Below, piece after piece: positions 1-6,879 of a stretch of 7,806 nucleotides of DNA (positions are counted from its first letter, which is position 1; every line of letters starts with the position of its first letter). Source of the DNA: Gammaproteobacteria bacterium (GTDB lineage Bacteria; Pseudomonadota; Gammaproteobacteria; Pseudomonadales; Azotimanducaceae); assembly GCA_030430515.1 (NCBI GenBank), contig JAUIKX010000020.1, positions 1 to 7,806 of the forward strand, written 5' to 3'. Position numbers and translations under genes: made by a program. The notes below the pieces were generated by a model, which did not search any database, had not been told where the DNA came from, and saw nothing but the letters and a program-made list of their open reading frames with translations.

Positions 1-1319
1 TCCAGGATGCTCCGATTCCCGACACGACGACCGAAAACGGCCACCGGATTCTGCTCAGCCATGTAGACGGCGACGGCTTTCCGAGCCGGGCCGAGCTACC
101 GGGCACACCGTTCAGCGCCGAGGTGCTTCTGGAGCAGGTGTTCAAAGCCATCGACCTGCCGCACACCGTCAGCATCATTGAAGGTGAGATTTCCGCAGCC
201 GGGCTCTATTCGGAGTTGGCCGAAGAGCTGGAAGCCATCGCACGCAGCATATTCGCGCTACCCAATGTGGAAATCGCCAGCCACTCTTTCAGCCACCCGT
301 TCTTCTGGTCTCGACGAGACGACGTCGATGCGTCCGACACCCTGTACGGCCTCGGCTTACCGATACCCGGCTACGATACCAATGTGCAGCGTGAGATCGT
401 CGGATCGATCGAATACATCAACCGGCACCTGGCACCAGAGGGGAAACGCGCCAAAGTTTTCCTGTGGACCGGCGACGCCATCCCCAGCGCGGATACAGTC
501 GCCATCGTCAACGAGCTGGGAATTGCCAACCTCAACGGCGGTAACACGCAGATTCGCAACGCGCGCCCATCCATCACCAACATTTCACCACAAAGCCGCT
601 GGACCCCGGAGGGTTACCAGATCTTTGCGCCCATGATGAACGAGAACATCTACACAAATGACTGGACGGGACCATTCAACGGTTTCTCCAGAGTCACCGA
701 AACATTCGATCTGACAGACCGCCCACGCCGTCTGAAGCCACTGTCGATCTACTACCACTTTTACTCCGGCACCAAGCCCCAGGCACTCCGCGCACTGCTG
801 GATGTCTACGAGAACGCTCTGGCCCGACCGCATACCGCCATGTACATCAGCGAGTACGCAGCGCGCGTGCAGGGTTTCCACAGCGCGCGAATCCGCCGAC
901 GCAACGACGGCGCGTGGCTGGTGGATCGTCTAGGGGCGCTGCGAACGCTGCCGCTGACCATGGGTCAGCCCGCCCTCCCTGAATCGCGGCACGTCGCCGG
1001 CTGGCAGCAGGTCGATGAAAGCCTCTATCTGCATCTGACCGCAGATAACGCCAGCATCGTGTTCTCAGACGCATCAACCGTACCGCGTCTCAAGGAGGCC
1101 AACGGCTTCATCGATCACTGGCAGCCATCAGCAGCCTACAAGCGCATCGAGCTACGCATCCACGCCTATGAGCCCGTAGAGTTCTCCGTCGTGGCACGAA
1201 CACCCTGCCGCCTGGTTCTGGCGGATGGATCGGAAATACGACCGATTACGAACGGCTCTACGCAGTATTTCTCATTGCAGGTAGCGGACACCGGGAATAC
1301 CGTTCTCCACTGCAACTGA
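1..1319 (+). CDS. pelA: PelA-like polysaccharide deacetylase, C-terminal part (5' truncated by window edge)
   Basis: The reading frame is open from base 3, through the left edge, to TGA at 1317-1319 (438 visible codons), so the true start lies outside the window. A GTG at 123 is not the start, because conserved sequence precedes it. The visible part holds a carbohydrate-esterase-like deacetylase module: the metal-site motif HVDGDGF (Asp codons at 66-68 and 72-74), then SHSFSHP with the two metal-ligand histidines at 282-284 and 294-296, then LWTGD near 462-476, NENIYTNDWTGPF (about 639-677) and a SIYYHFYSGTK stretch. These match my memory of the deacetylase half of Pseudomonas PelA, which partly de-N-acetylates the Pel exopolysaccharide in the periplasm; an N-terminal glycoside hydrolase domain would lie upstream and is not visible. 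The rest (about 880-1319) is a C-terminal region I can only compare loosely. A stand-alone PelA-like paralog outside a pel operon is possible, since no other pel gene is visible. Confidence 0.85.
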   Translation, partial: QDAPIPDTTTENGHRILLSHVDGDGFPSRAELPGTPFSAEVLLEQVFKAIDLPHTVSIIEGEISAAGLYSELAEELEAIARSIFALPNVEIASHSFSHPFFWSRRDDVDASDTLYGLGLPIPGYDTNVQREIVGSIEYINRHLAPEGKRAKVFLWTGDAIPSADTVAIVNELGIANLNGGNTQIRNARPSITNISPQSRWTPEGYQIFAPMMNENIYTNDWTGPFNGFSRVTETFDLTDRPRRLKPLSIYYHFYSGTKPQALRALLDVYENALARPHTAMYISEYAARVQGFHSARIRRRNDGAWLVDRLGALRTLPLTMGQPALPESRHVAGWQQVDESLYLHLTADNASIVFSDASTVPRLKEANGFIDHWQPSAAYKRIELRIHAYEPVEFSVVARTPCRLVLADGSEIRPITNGSTQYFSLQVADTGNTVLHCN

Positions 1320-1337
1320 ACAGACACGGATCTCCTG

Positions 1338-1344
1338 CGGAGGA
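1338..1344 (+). promoter_or_regulatory. Ribosome binding site of the glyceraldehyde-3-phosphate dehydrogenase gene
   Basis: CGGAGGA lies 4 bases before the ATG at 1349. This strong Shine-Dalgarno sequence fixes the start, and the protein begins correctly just ahead of its Rossmann glycine motif. Confidence 0.75.
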
Positions 1345-1348
1345 ACTC

Positions 1349-2344
1349 ATGAAAAAGGTGGCCATCAACGGCATGGGCAGAACCGGACGGGTCATGCTTC
1401 GACGCTGGCTTACCGGCGCCTATCCGGACGTCGACATCATCGCCGTCAACGACATCGTCGACATCGACAACCTCGTCTACCTGCTGCGCTACGACTCGGT
1501 GTTCGGCCGCCTGCCCTGTCCTGTTGAGGTCAGAGGGAATGAGCTGCATATCGACGGCAGATGCATCGAAGTGCATCAGCAGGCCGCTCCCGAAACGCTG
1601 CCATGGAAGGCGCTGGGTGTCGAGGCGGTGATCGAGAGCACCGGCCAGTTCACTTCCCGCGACGCAGCTGCCAAGCACCTGACCGCCGGAGCAGAGCGCG
1701 TACTCATTGGCGCCCCGTCACCGGACGCAGACTTCACGATGGTTCTCGGCGTGAACCACGAGGGCTTCGAGCCCGACAAACATCACGTGGTCTCCAACGC
1801 CTCCTGCACCACCAACTCTCTGGTGCCGGCACTCACCGTGTTGAAGGAAGCATTCGGTCTCCAATCTGTCGCTGCCACCACCGTGCACGCATACACGGCA
1901 TCACAGAGCGTGGTGGATAAACCTGCAAAGAAGATGCACCGCGGCCGCGCCGCAGGCGTGTCGATGATCCCCACCACGACAGGTGCCGACAAAGCCGCCG
2001 TGCAGGTCATGCCGGAACTGGCAGGGCATATCAGTGCCTCCGCGATCCGCGTGCCGGTACCGGACGGATCGCTGACCGATATCACCGCGCAACTGAAGAC
2101 GGCAACCGATCCGGACGCCGTAAATGCGGCGCTGAAAGCCGCATCCACAGGTGCGCTCGAAGGCATCCTCGGTTACAGCGAAGACGAACTGGTGTCGGTG
2201 GACATCCTCGGCGAGCCCTACTCCGGGCTCGTGCACGCACAGGCAACCCGGGTCACCGGCAACCTCGCCAAGATTTTCGTCTGGTACGACAACGAGACCG
2301 GCTACGCCAGCCGCTGTCTCGATGTGGTCGGCCGGATCTTCTAA
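1349..2344 (+). CDS. gap: Type I glyceraldehyde-3-phosphate dehydrogenase (phosphorylating), divergent
   Basis: This 331-residue protein has the normal length for the family, which oxidises and phosphorylates glyceraldehyde 3-phosphate to 1,3-bisphosphoglycerate in the cytoplasm. The N-terminal Rossmann fold starts with INGMGRTGR (residues 6-14), and VND at 33-35 provides the Asp expected for NAD binding. The catalytic motif SNASCTTN has Cys153, and the base is His180 in VHAYT. IPTTTGADKA (208-217), AIRVPVPDGSLTD (232-244) and WYDNETGY (312-319) follow in canonical order. Oddities: the usual INGFGRIGR is INGMGRTGR; the second cysteine of the usual SCTTNC motif is Ser157; and the usual DNEWGY is DNETGY. 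The enzyme therefore looks active but sits away from the housekeeping GapA group. It could be a second copy for gluconeogenesis or a specialised pathway; the ArsJ-associated and Epd (erythrose-4-phosphate) relatives are less likely but not excluded. It starts 29 bases after the PelA-like gene, so co-transcription is plausible. Confidence 0.92.
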   Translation: MKKVAINGMGRTGRVMLRRWLTGAYPDVDIIAVNDIVDIDNLVYLLRYDSVFGRLPCPVEVRGNELHIDGRCIEVHQQAAPETLPWKALGVEAVIESTGQFTSRDAAAKHLTAGAERVLIGAPSPDADFTMVLGVNHEGFEPDKHHVVSNASCTTNSLVPALTVLKEAFGLQSVAATTVHAYTASQSVVDKPAKKMHRGRAAGVSMIPTTTGADKAAVQVMPELAGHISASAIRVPVPDGSLTDITAQLKTATDPDAVNAALKAASTGALEGILGYSEDELVSVDILGEPYSGLVHAQATRVTGNLAKIFVWYDNETGYASRCLDVVGRIF

Positions 2345-2350
2345 CAGACG

Positions 2351-4393
2351 TCAGAATCTGTAACGGAACGACGCTCGAAGGCTACGCGGCTCGAGGGGGT
2401 GGTAGTGAATGTCCTCAACACCACCCTGGGCTTCGCCGGCCAGGCGCGATGCGTAGAAGTAAGAGATGTCGTGATCGTTGCTGTCGAGAAGATTGAGGGC
2501 ATCCAGACGCATCTCGATGTTTCGCCACCGATAGGCGACGCCTGCGTTCATCAGAAATGACGCCTCTGAGCTGACCGAGCCGTCTTCGACGAGAGGGGCG
2601 TCGCTGAGGTACCGCAGCCGCGTACTCACCGAAAGTCCATTGCTCCAGGTTGCATTCAGACCAAGCGTGAACACGGACTCCACCGCGCCAGGCACTTCGC
2701 GTCCCGCGCCTTCGTTCTCCTTGAACCGGGCGTCTGTGAACGTATAAGCAGCATTCATCGCCAGCCACGGGGCAAGGCGCCAGAACACCGATGCTTCTCC
2801 ACCCAGCCGCCGGGTCGCACCGAGCGCCTCAGTGCTGCCGCCGTCACCCACGAAAACCAGCTCGGAGTCCAGCTCCAGCCAGAATGCGACCAAAGACGCG
2901 TTGAAACGCTCTCCCAGCTCCACCCGAAACCCGGCCTCTCCACCCTCCGACTGAACAAGCGCGTCAACTCTCTCGGCCGACTCGCCCGAGGTCGGATCGA
3001 CGCGGATGGTCGCACCCCGCACGTCGTTGGAGTGAAAGCCGCGCCCCCAGTTCAGGTAGAGCTCGCTTGCGTCGTTCACACGGTACGCCAACCCAGCGTT
3101 TGGGCTGACAAGCGTATCGTTGCCGCTGCCGGAATTGAGCGGTCTGAACGCGCTGACATCCCAGCGGTAGTGATCCGCGCGGACGCCAACCAGTGCGCGC
3201 AGGCGATCGGTGACGCGTATGTCCATGTCCACATAGGCGCCGGCCGACTGCTCTTCAACTGCATCTTCCCGAATGGTGCTCTGACGCTGCCGCAAGCGCG
3301 TGGCATAAAGCCCCACTTCGTCGATATCGTCGTACCGGAGATCAGTACCCCAGCGGATGTTGACCGGCCGTTCGGCCCACGTGACTTCCTGCGCGCCGTT
3401 GATCCGAAGGCCATAGATCTGCCGGGTATCCCGCTGCTCGAACTGATCTCCTGCAAGCGGATCTTCGAGCAGATAAGTGAAGTTCGAGTAGAGCTCGAAG
3501 CGGTAGTCGACGACGTAGGCCGTGGCCCGCCAGGCATCGCTCTCCAGAGAAAAGGTGCCAGCAAAGCGCGCCGTTTCGCCGCCCAGATCGGGGTCAATGA
3601 AACCCAGCTCATCGATGAGCCCAGCGCTCACGGCGCGCTGCGGTATCTGATCCGTCGCGTTCCACGAGCTATCGTATCCATGCAGGCTTGCCGTTGCCTT
3701 CAAGCCACCGATGTTCCAGGTGTGCGCCGCGTAGAACTTGTATGCCTCCAGGTCTTCGCCCAGACGCCAGGGGCCGTCGTACCGGGACCCCTCAATTGCG
3801 AGCAGCGTGGTACCCGTTTCGGTGTCCAGGCTTCCCGCCGCCAGCGCACGCGCGTAGCCAAAGCTGCCTCCGGACAGTTCCAGCAGCGCTTCATCCAGAC
3901 GGTCGACATACTGGAACGATACGGAACCAGCGGAGGAAAAATCACCCGCTCCGCCGTATGGCCCCTTGCGGTAAGCGGTGGTGGCCACGAGCTCAGGCAT
4001 CAGAAAATTGAGGTCGAGGTAACCCTGACCATGGCCGTGGGTACGCATGTTGATCGGTACATCGCCCGCAAAACCGGCGAAATCGGTACCATGGTCGAGA
4101 TTGAATCCCCTGAGAAAGTACTGATTGGCTTTACCTGTTCCTGAATGCTGGGTAGCCACCATACCCGGAATGGCTTCTACCAGCTCACCCACACGAAGCA
4201 GCGGCGGCAGCGTGATGTCGGCATAACCCACCAGCCCCTCCGAAGCAGCCCGGGCTTCGCCGATCTGCTCCGTTGCCCGGCCGTAGACAACGATTTCCTC
4301 CAGAGGCCCGGTGTGTCCCTCATGGGTGTGGGCGCTGCTGCAGAAAGTAGCGATCAGCACAAGACAGTGAGATAAGCCCGGCCGTGAGTTCAT
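2351..4393 (-). CDS. TonB-dependent outer-membrane receptor, unknown substrate, His-rich
   Basis: I chose the ATG at 4391-4393 (680 residues) rather than an in-frame ATG at 4435, because a GGAG sits 6 bases upstream and the protein then begins directly with a signal peptide (residues 1 to about 21, probable cleavage after SSA). The mature N-terminus has HTHEGH (22-27), then a TonB box-like EEIVVYG (32-38) and the plug domain (about 50-165) with QYFLRGFNLDHGTDF, a THGHGQGY motif (118-125) and YRKGPYG. The remainder has alternating beta-strand character and ends in the barrel signature RYRF with terminal Phe. The protein would import a ligand across the outer membrane using TonB energy. The plug and the end region (DISYFYASRL, then DIHYHPLEPRS) recall a widespread TonB receptor family whose substrate I do not know. 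The His patches suggest metal or metal-chelate handling, but this is inference. It is transcribed divergently from the siderophore receptor across a Fur-box region and ends 6 bases from the dehydrogenase stop codon. Confidence 0.9.
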   Translation of the reverse strand: MNSRPGLSHCLVLIATFCSSAHTHEGHTGPLEEIVVYGRATEQIGEARAASEGLVGYADITLPPLLRVGELVEAIPGMVATQHSGTGKANQYFLRGFNLDHGTDFAGFAGDVPINMRTHGHGQGYLDLNFLMPELVATTAYRKGPYGGAGDFSSAGSVSFQYVDRLDEALLELSGGSFGYARALAAGSLDTETGTTLLAIEGSRYDGPWRLGEDLEAYKFYAAHTWNIGGLKATASLHGYDSSWNATDQIPQRAVSAGLIDELGFIDPDLGGETARFAGTFSLESDAWRATAYVVDYRFELYSNFTYLLEDPLAGDQFEQRDTRQIYGLRINGAQEVTWAERPVNIRWGTDLRYDDIDEVGLYATRLRQRQSTIREDAVEEQSAGAYVDMDIRVTDRLRALVGVRADHYRWDVSAFRPLNSGSGNDTLVSPNAGLAYRVNDASELYLNWGRGFHSNDVRGATIRVDPTSGESAERVDALVQSEGGEAGFRVELGERFNASLVAFWLELDSELVFVGDGGSTEALGATRRLGGEASVFWRLAPWLAMNAAYTFTDARFKENEGAGREVPGAVESVFTLGLNATWSNGLSVSTRLRYLSDAPLVEDGSVSSEASFLMNAGVAYRWRNIEMRLDALNLLDSNDHDISYFYASRLAGEAQGGVEDIHYHPLEPRSLRASFRYRF

Positions 4394-4399
4394 CGTTCG

Positions 4400-4403
4400 C
4401 TCC
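4400..4403 (-). promoter_or_regulatory. Ribosome binding site of the left-facing TonB receptor
   Basis: Read on the minus strand, TTTTGGAGCGAACG directly precedes the ATG at 4393, with GGAG 6 bases from the start codon. The alternative ATG at 4435 would add 14 residues ahead of the signal peptide and was rejected for that reason. Confidence 0.6.
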
Positions 4404-4477
4404 AAAATTCCAGCGCGTAGGTTATCCGGCGCCACAGCGAAAGCACATCAAAAAACGTCCTGCTCGAACCATATAAT

Positions 4478-4497
4478 CTAAATGATAATTATTTGCA
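4478..4497. promoter_or_regulatory. Fur box (ferric uptake regulator operator)
   Basis: TGATAATTATTTGCA at 4483-4497 matches the 7-1-7 Fur consensus TGATAAT-N-ATTATCA at 12 of 14 defined positions by hand count, and the 19-base Fur consensus aligned at 4478-4496 matches at 13 of 19. It lies 55 bases before the Fiu-like start codon and 84 bases before the left-facing receptor start. Fe(II)-Fur would bind here under iron sufficiency and repress the siderophore receptor operon, and perhaps the divergent receptor. That the right-hand genes are typical Fur targets supports the call. Confidence 0.75.
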
Positions 4498-4504
4498 TTT
4501 GCAT
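4491..4504 (+). repeat. Tandem ATTTGCAT direct repeat beside the Fur box
   Basis: ATTTGCAT occurs at 4491-4498 and again at 4497-4504, overlapping by two bases and running out of the right half of the Fur box. It could extend the Fur site, since Fur often binds stacked hexamers, or be a second operator. It may equally be chance in AT-rich promoter DNA. Confidence 0.4.
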
Positions 4505-4520
4505 AAATAAGGCGTAACAT
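4492..4520 (+). promoter_or_regulatory. Candidate sigma-70 promoter of the siderophore receptor operon
   Basis: TTTGCA (4492-4497) and TAACAT (4515-4520) are separated by 17 bases, and each matches the sigma-70 hexamer at 4 of 6 positions. The -35 element would lie inside the Fur box, as expected for a Fur-repressed promoter. A perfect TATAAT at 4472-4477 is an alternative -10 element, but I see no good -35 for it; its start point would fall within the Fur box. I found no convincing promoter on the minus strand for the left-facing receptor. Confidence 0.35.
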
Positions 4521-4538
4521 CCATCGCCCGACCAAGCC

Positions 4539-4544
4539 AAGGAG
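4539..4544 (+). promoter_or_regulatory. Ribosome binding site of the siderophore receptor gene
   Basis: AAGGAG lies 8 bases before the ATG at 4553, which supports this start despite the unusually long basic N-terminus of the encoded signal peptide. Confidence 0.65.
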
Positions 4545-4552
4545 CGACACCA

Positions 4553-6874
4553 ATGAAAGCGCCGAAGAAGCCCAGATCCATTCGATGCACACCCCGAGAA
4601 GACAAAAAACACGCGCCGAAGATCATGGCTCTGGCATTGGGCGTTGCCGCCGCTGGCAGCAGCTATGCCGACACAACCCCTAACGATGAGGCGCCGGATC
4701 AGTCCAACATGATCGAGGTCGTCGAAGTCTACGCAGACAGAGACGCCCCCTACAAAGCCCGCCGTTCAGGCGACCTGCGTCGAACCGCAGACCTGGCCGC
4801 ATCGCCCAACACCATGACCATCATCACCCAGACGCAGCTGCTCGACTCCGGTAAAACCGATCTCAAGGAAATTCTCGCCGCACAGGCCGGCATCACCCTG
4901 GGCACCGGCGAAAATGGCAACGCCTTCGGCGATCGCTACATCATCCGCGGCCACGAGGCGCGCAGCGATGTGTTCGTCGATGGCGTGCGCGACCCGGGCA
5001 TGACCACCCGCGAGAGCTTCGCCACCGAGCAGATCGAGATCACCAAGGGGCCGAGCTCCACCTTTGCCGGCCGTGGCAGCTCAGGTGGCGCGGTCAACGG
5101 CATCACCAAACAGGCGAGCCTCGGGTACGATTTCTCCATCGGTGAGATTGGCCTCGGCACCGACGATCAGCACCGTGCCACCTTCGACATCAACCGGCCG
5201 CTATCGGAAAACGTCGCCGTACGCGCCAACCTGCTCCATGCAGATGAAGAAGTGCCCAACCGCGACCCCGCCACTCGTAAACGCGTGGGCGGCCTGCTTT
5301 CAGGTCTCTGGCAGGCCACCGACCAACTTCAGTTTGTGGCCGACTACTACTACCTCAAAGCTGATGACGTGCCGGATCTGGGCAGCTATTTCGATCGTGA
5401 TGCGCGCAAGCCAGTGAAAGACATTCCTGTCTACGTGCAGGATAGCGACTTCCTCGACACCGAGGTGAACACGCTGACCCTGAAGACGAGCTACGAATTC
5501 ACCGATAGTCTGCGCCTGCAGAACGCCACCCGCTACGGGCAGACCGACAACGGCTACGTCACCACCGGCGCCCGCGGCACCACTCGGGACGCGTCTGACC
5601 CGGTCGCACCTGGCGCTGTGACCTTCACCCTCAGCACCCACCAGGGTTGGCAGGAAGTGGAGTACTTCGTCAACCAGACCAATGTACTCTGGGAAGCGGA
5701 TATCGGTGGGCTGTTTCATCAGTTCGTGTTTGGCGTTGAGTATTCCAGCGAGAACGTCGCCAACGGCGTGTATAACATCGACACCAACGGCACGAGCAAC
5801 TGTCGGGTCGGCGGCCGCCGTGGCGTGAGCGACGGTTTCTGCGGCCTGGATGGCAGCGGCGCCGTCGTTTCAAACATCGGCGGACTTCTGAATCGAAGCA
5901 TCGAGAAAGGCGCTAAAGATTCCGACTTCGACGTCGACACCATCTCTGCCTATGTGATGGACACCATTGAGTTCGGTGAAAACTGGACCGGCTTCTTCGG
6001 CATCCGTTACGACCAGTTCGACTATACCAACGTGGTTACAAGCCGAAGCGCCACCAACACCTATGACTATTCGGACGGTTTCTGGAACGGCCACGCAGGC
6101 ATCGTGCGTAGCCTGGGTGAGAACGGCAACGTCTACCTCACCTACAGCACGGCCACCAACATCAACGGCGGCGAGTCCGATGTGGGCGGCAGCTGCGGCT
6201 ATGGCGGCTTGTGCGGCACACCCGATCAGGTAGATCGCTCCGACCCGGAACAGGTGGAAAACATCGAGCTCGGCACCAAGTGGGAGTTCTTCGACAACCG
6301 CCTGCTCGCCACTGCCTCTTTGTTTCAGATCACCAAGAGCGACGTGATGGAAAGCGTCGGCGATTCGTACTCGACTCTGGGCACGCTGAACACCGGCAAA
6401 AACCGCGTAGAAGGCTTCGAGGTATCGCTCACCGGCGCCATTACCGAGAAGCTGAGCGTGCAGATGTCGGCGACGATCATGGACTCCGAAGTGCTGAAGG
6501 CGTTCAACGTAGCCCAGGAAGGTCTGGCACTCAGCAATTTCGCAGACGACCACCTTTACGTGCAGCTGCGCTACCAGCCAACACCGAACTTCGCATTTGG
6601 CGGTGCATACACCTACAAGAGCGAAATGTACGGCGGCCAGCCTGACACCGCGGCCGGTTTCGACAGCAGCATCGGCGACTACTCCATCGTGGTACCTTCC
6701 TATGAGGTTGTGGATCTCTTCATGCACTGGTACCCCACTGAACGCCTGAACGTGCGCGTGAACGTGGCCAACGCAGCAGACGAAGACTACTGGACGGCGG
6801 CTTACCGCTCGGGTTCCTTCATGTACATCGGCGACGCCCGCAATGTGCGTGCAACGCTGACCTGGGAGTTCTAA
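4553..6874 (+). CDS. fiu: Fiu/PiuA-like TonB-dependent catecholate siderophore receptor
   Basis: This 773-residue outer-membrane receptor (E. coli Fiu is about 760) would import ferric catecholates or related siderophores with TonB energy. The signal peptide is long: a basic stretch of about 23 residues, then a hydrophobic core, with probable cleavage after SYA (residue 39). A TonB box-like IEVVEVYA (54-61) precedes the plug domain (about 83-187), which has NTMTIITQTQLLDSG, GENGNAFGDRYIIRGHE, VDGVRDPG and IEITKGPSSTFAGRGSSGGAVNGITK, all typical of the Fiu/PiuA group. The barrel follows, with a late ELGTKWEFFDNRLLATASLF segment and terminal TLTWEF. Four cysteines sit in two pairs likely to be in surface loops (residues 417/430 and 548/554) and may form disulfides. 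Identity is supported by the next gene being PiuC/YbiX, the classic partner, and by the upstream Fur box. A close relative such as PiuA or PirA with a different ligand is possible. Confidence 0.92.
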   Translation: MKAPKKPRSIRCTPREDKKHAPKIMALALGVAAAGSSYADTTPNDEAPDQSNMIEVVEVYADRDAPYKARRSGDLRRTADLAASPNTMTIITQTQLLDSGKTDLKEILAAQAGITLGTGENGNAFGDRYIIRGHEARSDVFVDGVRDPGMTTRESFATEQIEITKGPSSTFAGRGSSGGAVNGITKQASLGYDFSIGEIGLGTDDQHRATFDINRPLSENVAVRANLLHADEEVPNRDPATRKRVGGLLSGLWQATDQLQFVADYYYLKADDVPDLGSYFDRDARKPVKDIPVYVQDSDFLDTEVNTLTLKTSYEFTDSLRLQNATRYGQTDNGYVTTGARGTTRDASDPVAPGAVTFTLSTHQGWQEVEYFVNQTNVLWEADIGGLFHQFVFGVEYSSENVANGVYNIDTNGTSNCRVGGRRGVSDGFCGLDGSGAVVSNIGGLLNRSIEKGAKDSDFDVDTISAYVMDTIEFGENWTGFFGIRYDQFDYTNVVTSRSATNTYDYSDGFWNGHAGIVRSLGENGNVYLTYSTATNINGGESDVGGSCGYGGLCGTPDQVDRSDPEQVENIELGTKWEFFDNRLLATASLFQITKSDVMESVGDSYSTLGTLNTGKNRVEGFEVSLTGAITEKLSVQMSATIMDSEVLKAFNVAQEGLALSNFADDHLYVQLRYQPTPNFAFGGAYTYKSEMYGGQPDTAAGFDSSIGDYSIVVPSYEVVDLFMHWYPTERLNVRVNVANAADEDYWTAAYRSGSFMYIGDARNVRATLTWEF

Positions 6875-6879
6875 CCCCC

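Noticed and set aside
123..125. GTG at 123 as the start of the first gene
   Set aside because: The same frame continues upstream to the window edge and includes the conserved HVDGDGF deacetylase motif, so the gene starts outside the window.
1166..1678. A 170-codon open frame on the - strand across the PelA-like and dehydrogenase genes
   Set aside because: It overlaps two well-supported genes, including the dehydrogenase Rossmann motif, and its Asp/Val-rich run is the reverse of the dehydrogenase Asp/Ile codons.
2370..2395. Inverted CTCGA / CTCGAG motifs near the end of the receptor gene as a terminator
   Set aside because: The stem would be about 5 base pairs with a loop over 10 bases and no T-run, and it lies inside coding sequence.
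3032..4144. A 370-codon open frame on the + strand, antisense to the left-facing TonB receptor
   Set aside because: It lies wholly inside a receptor gene with strong motifs on the other strand, shows no recognisable domain, and is the kind of long antisense frame common in GC-rich coding DNA.
4433..4435. ATG at 4435 (minus strand) as the start of the left-facing receptor
   Set aside because: It would place 14 extra residues before a normal signal peptide, while the ATG at 4393 has a well-spaced GGAG.
4471..4520. A Zur (zinc) operator in the divergent intergenic region, suggested by the His-rich receptor
   Set aside because: The AT-rich core fits the Fur consensus well, and I could not find the palindrome expected for gammaproteobacterial Zur sites.
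5870..6727. A 285-codon open frame on the - strand within the siderophore receptor gene
   Set aside because: Its translation is a compositionally odd shadow of the receptor sequence, with no ribosome binding context or family motif.
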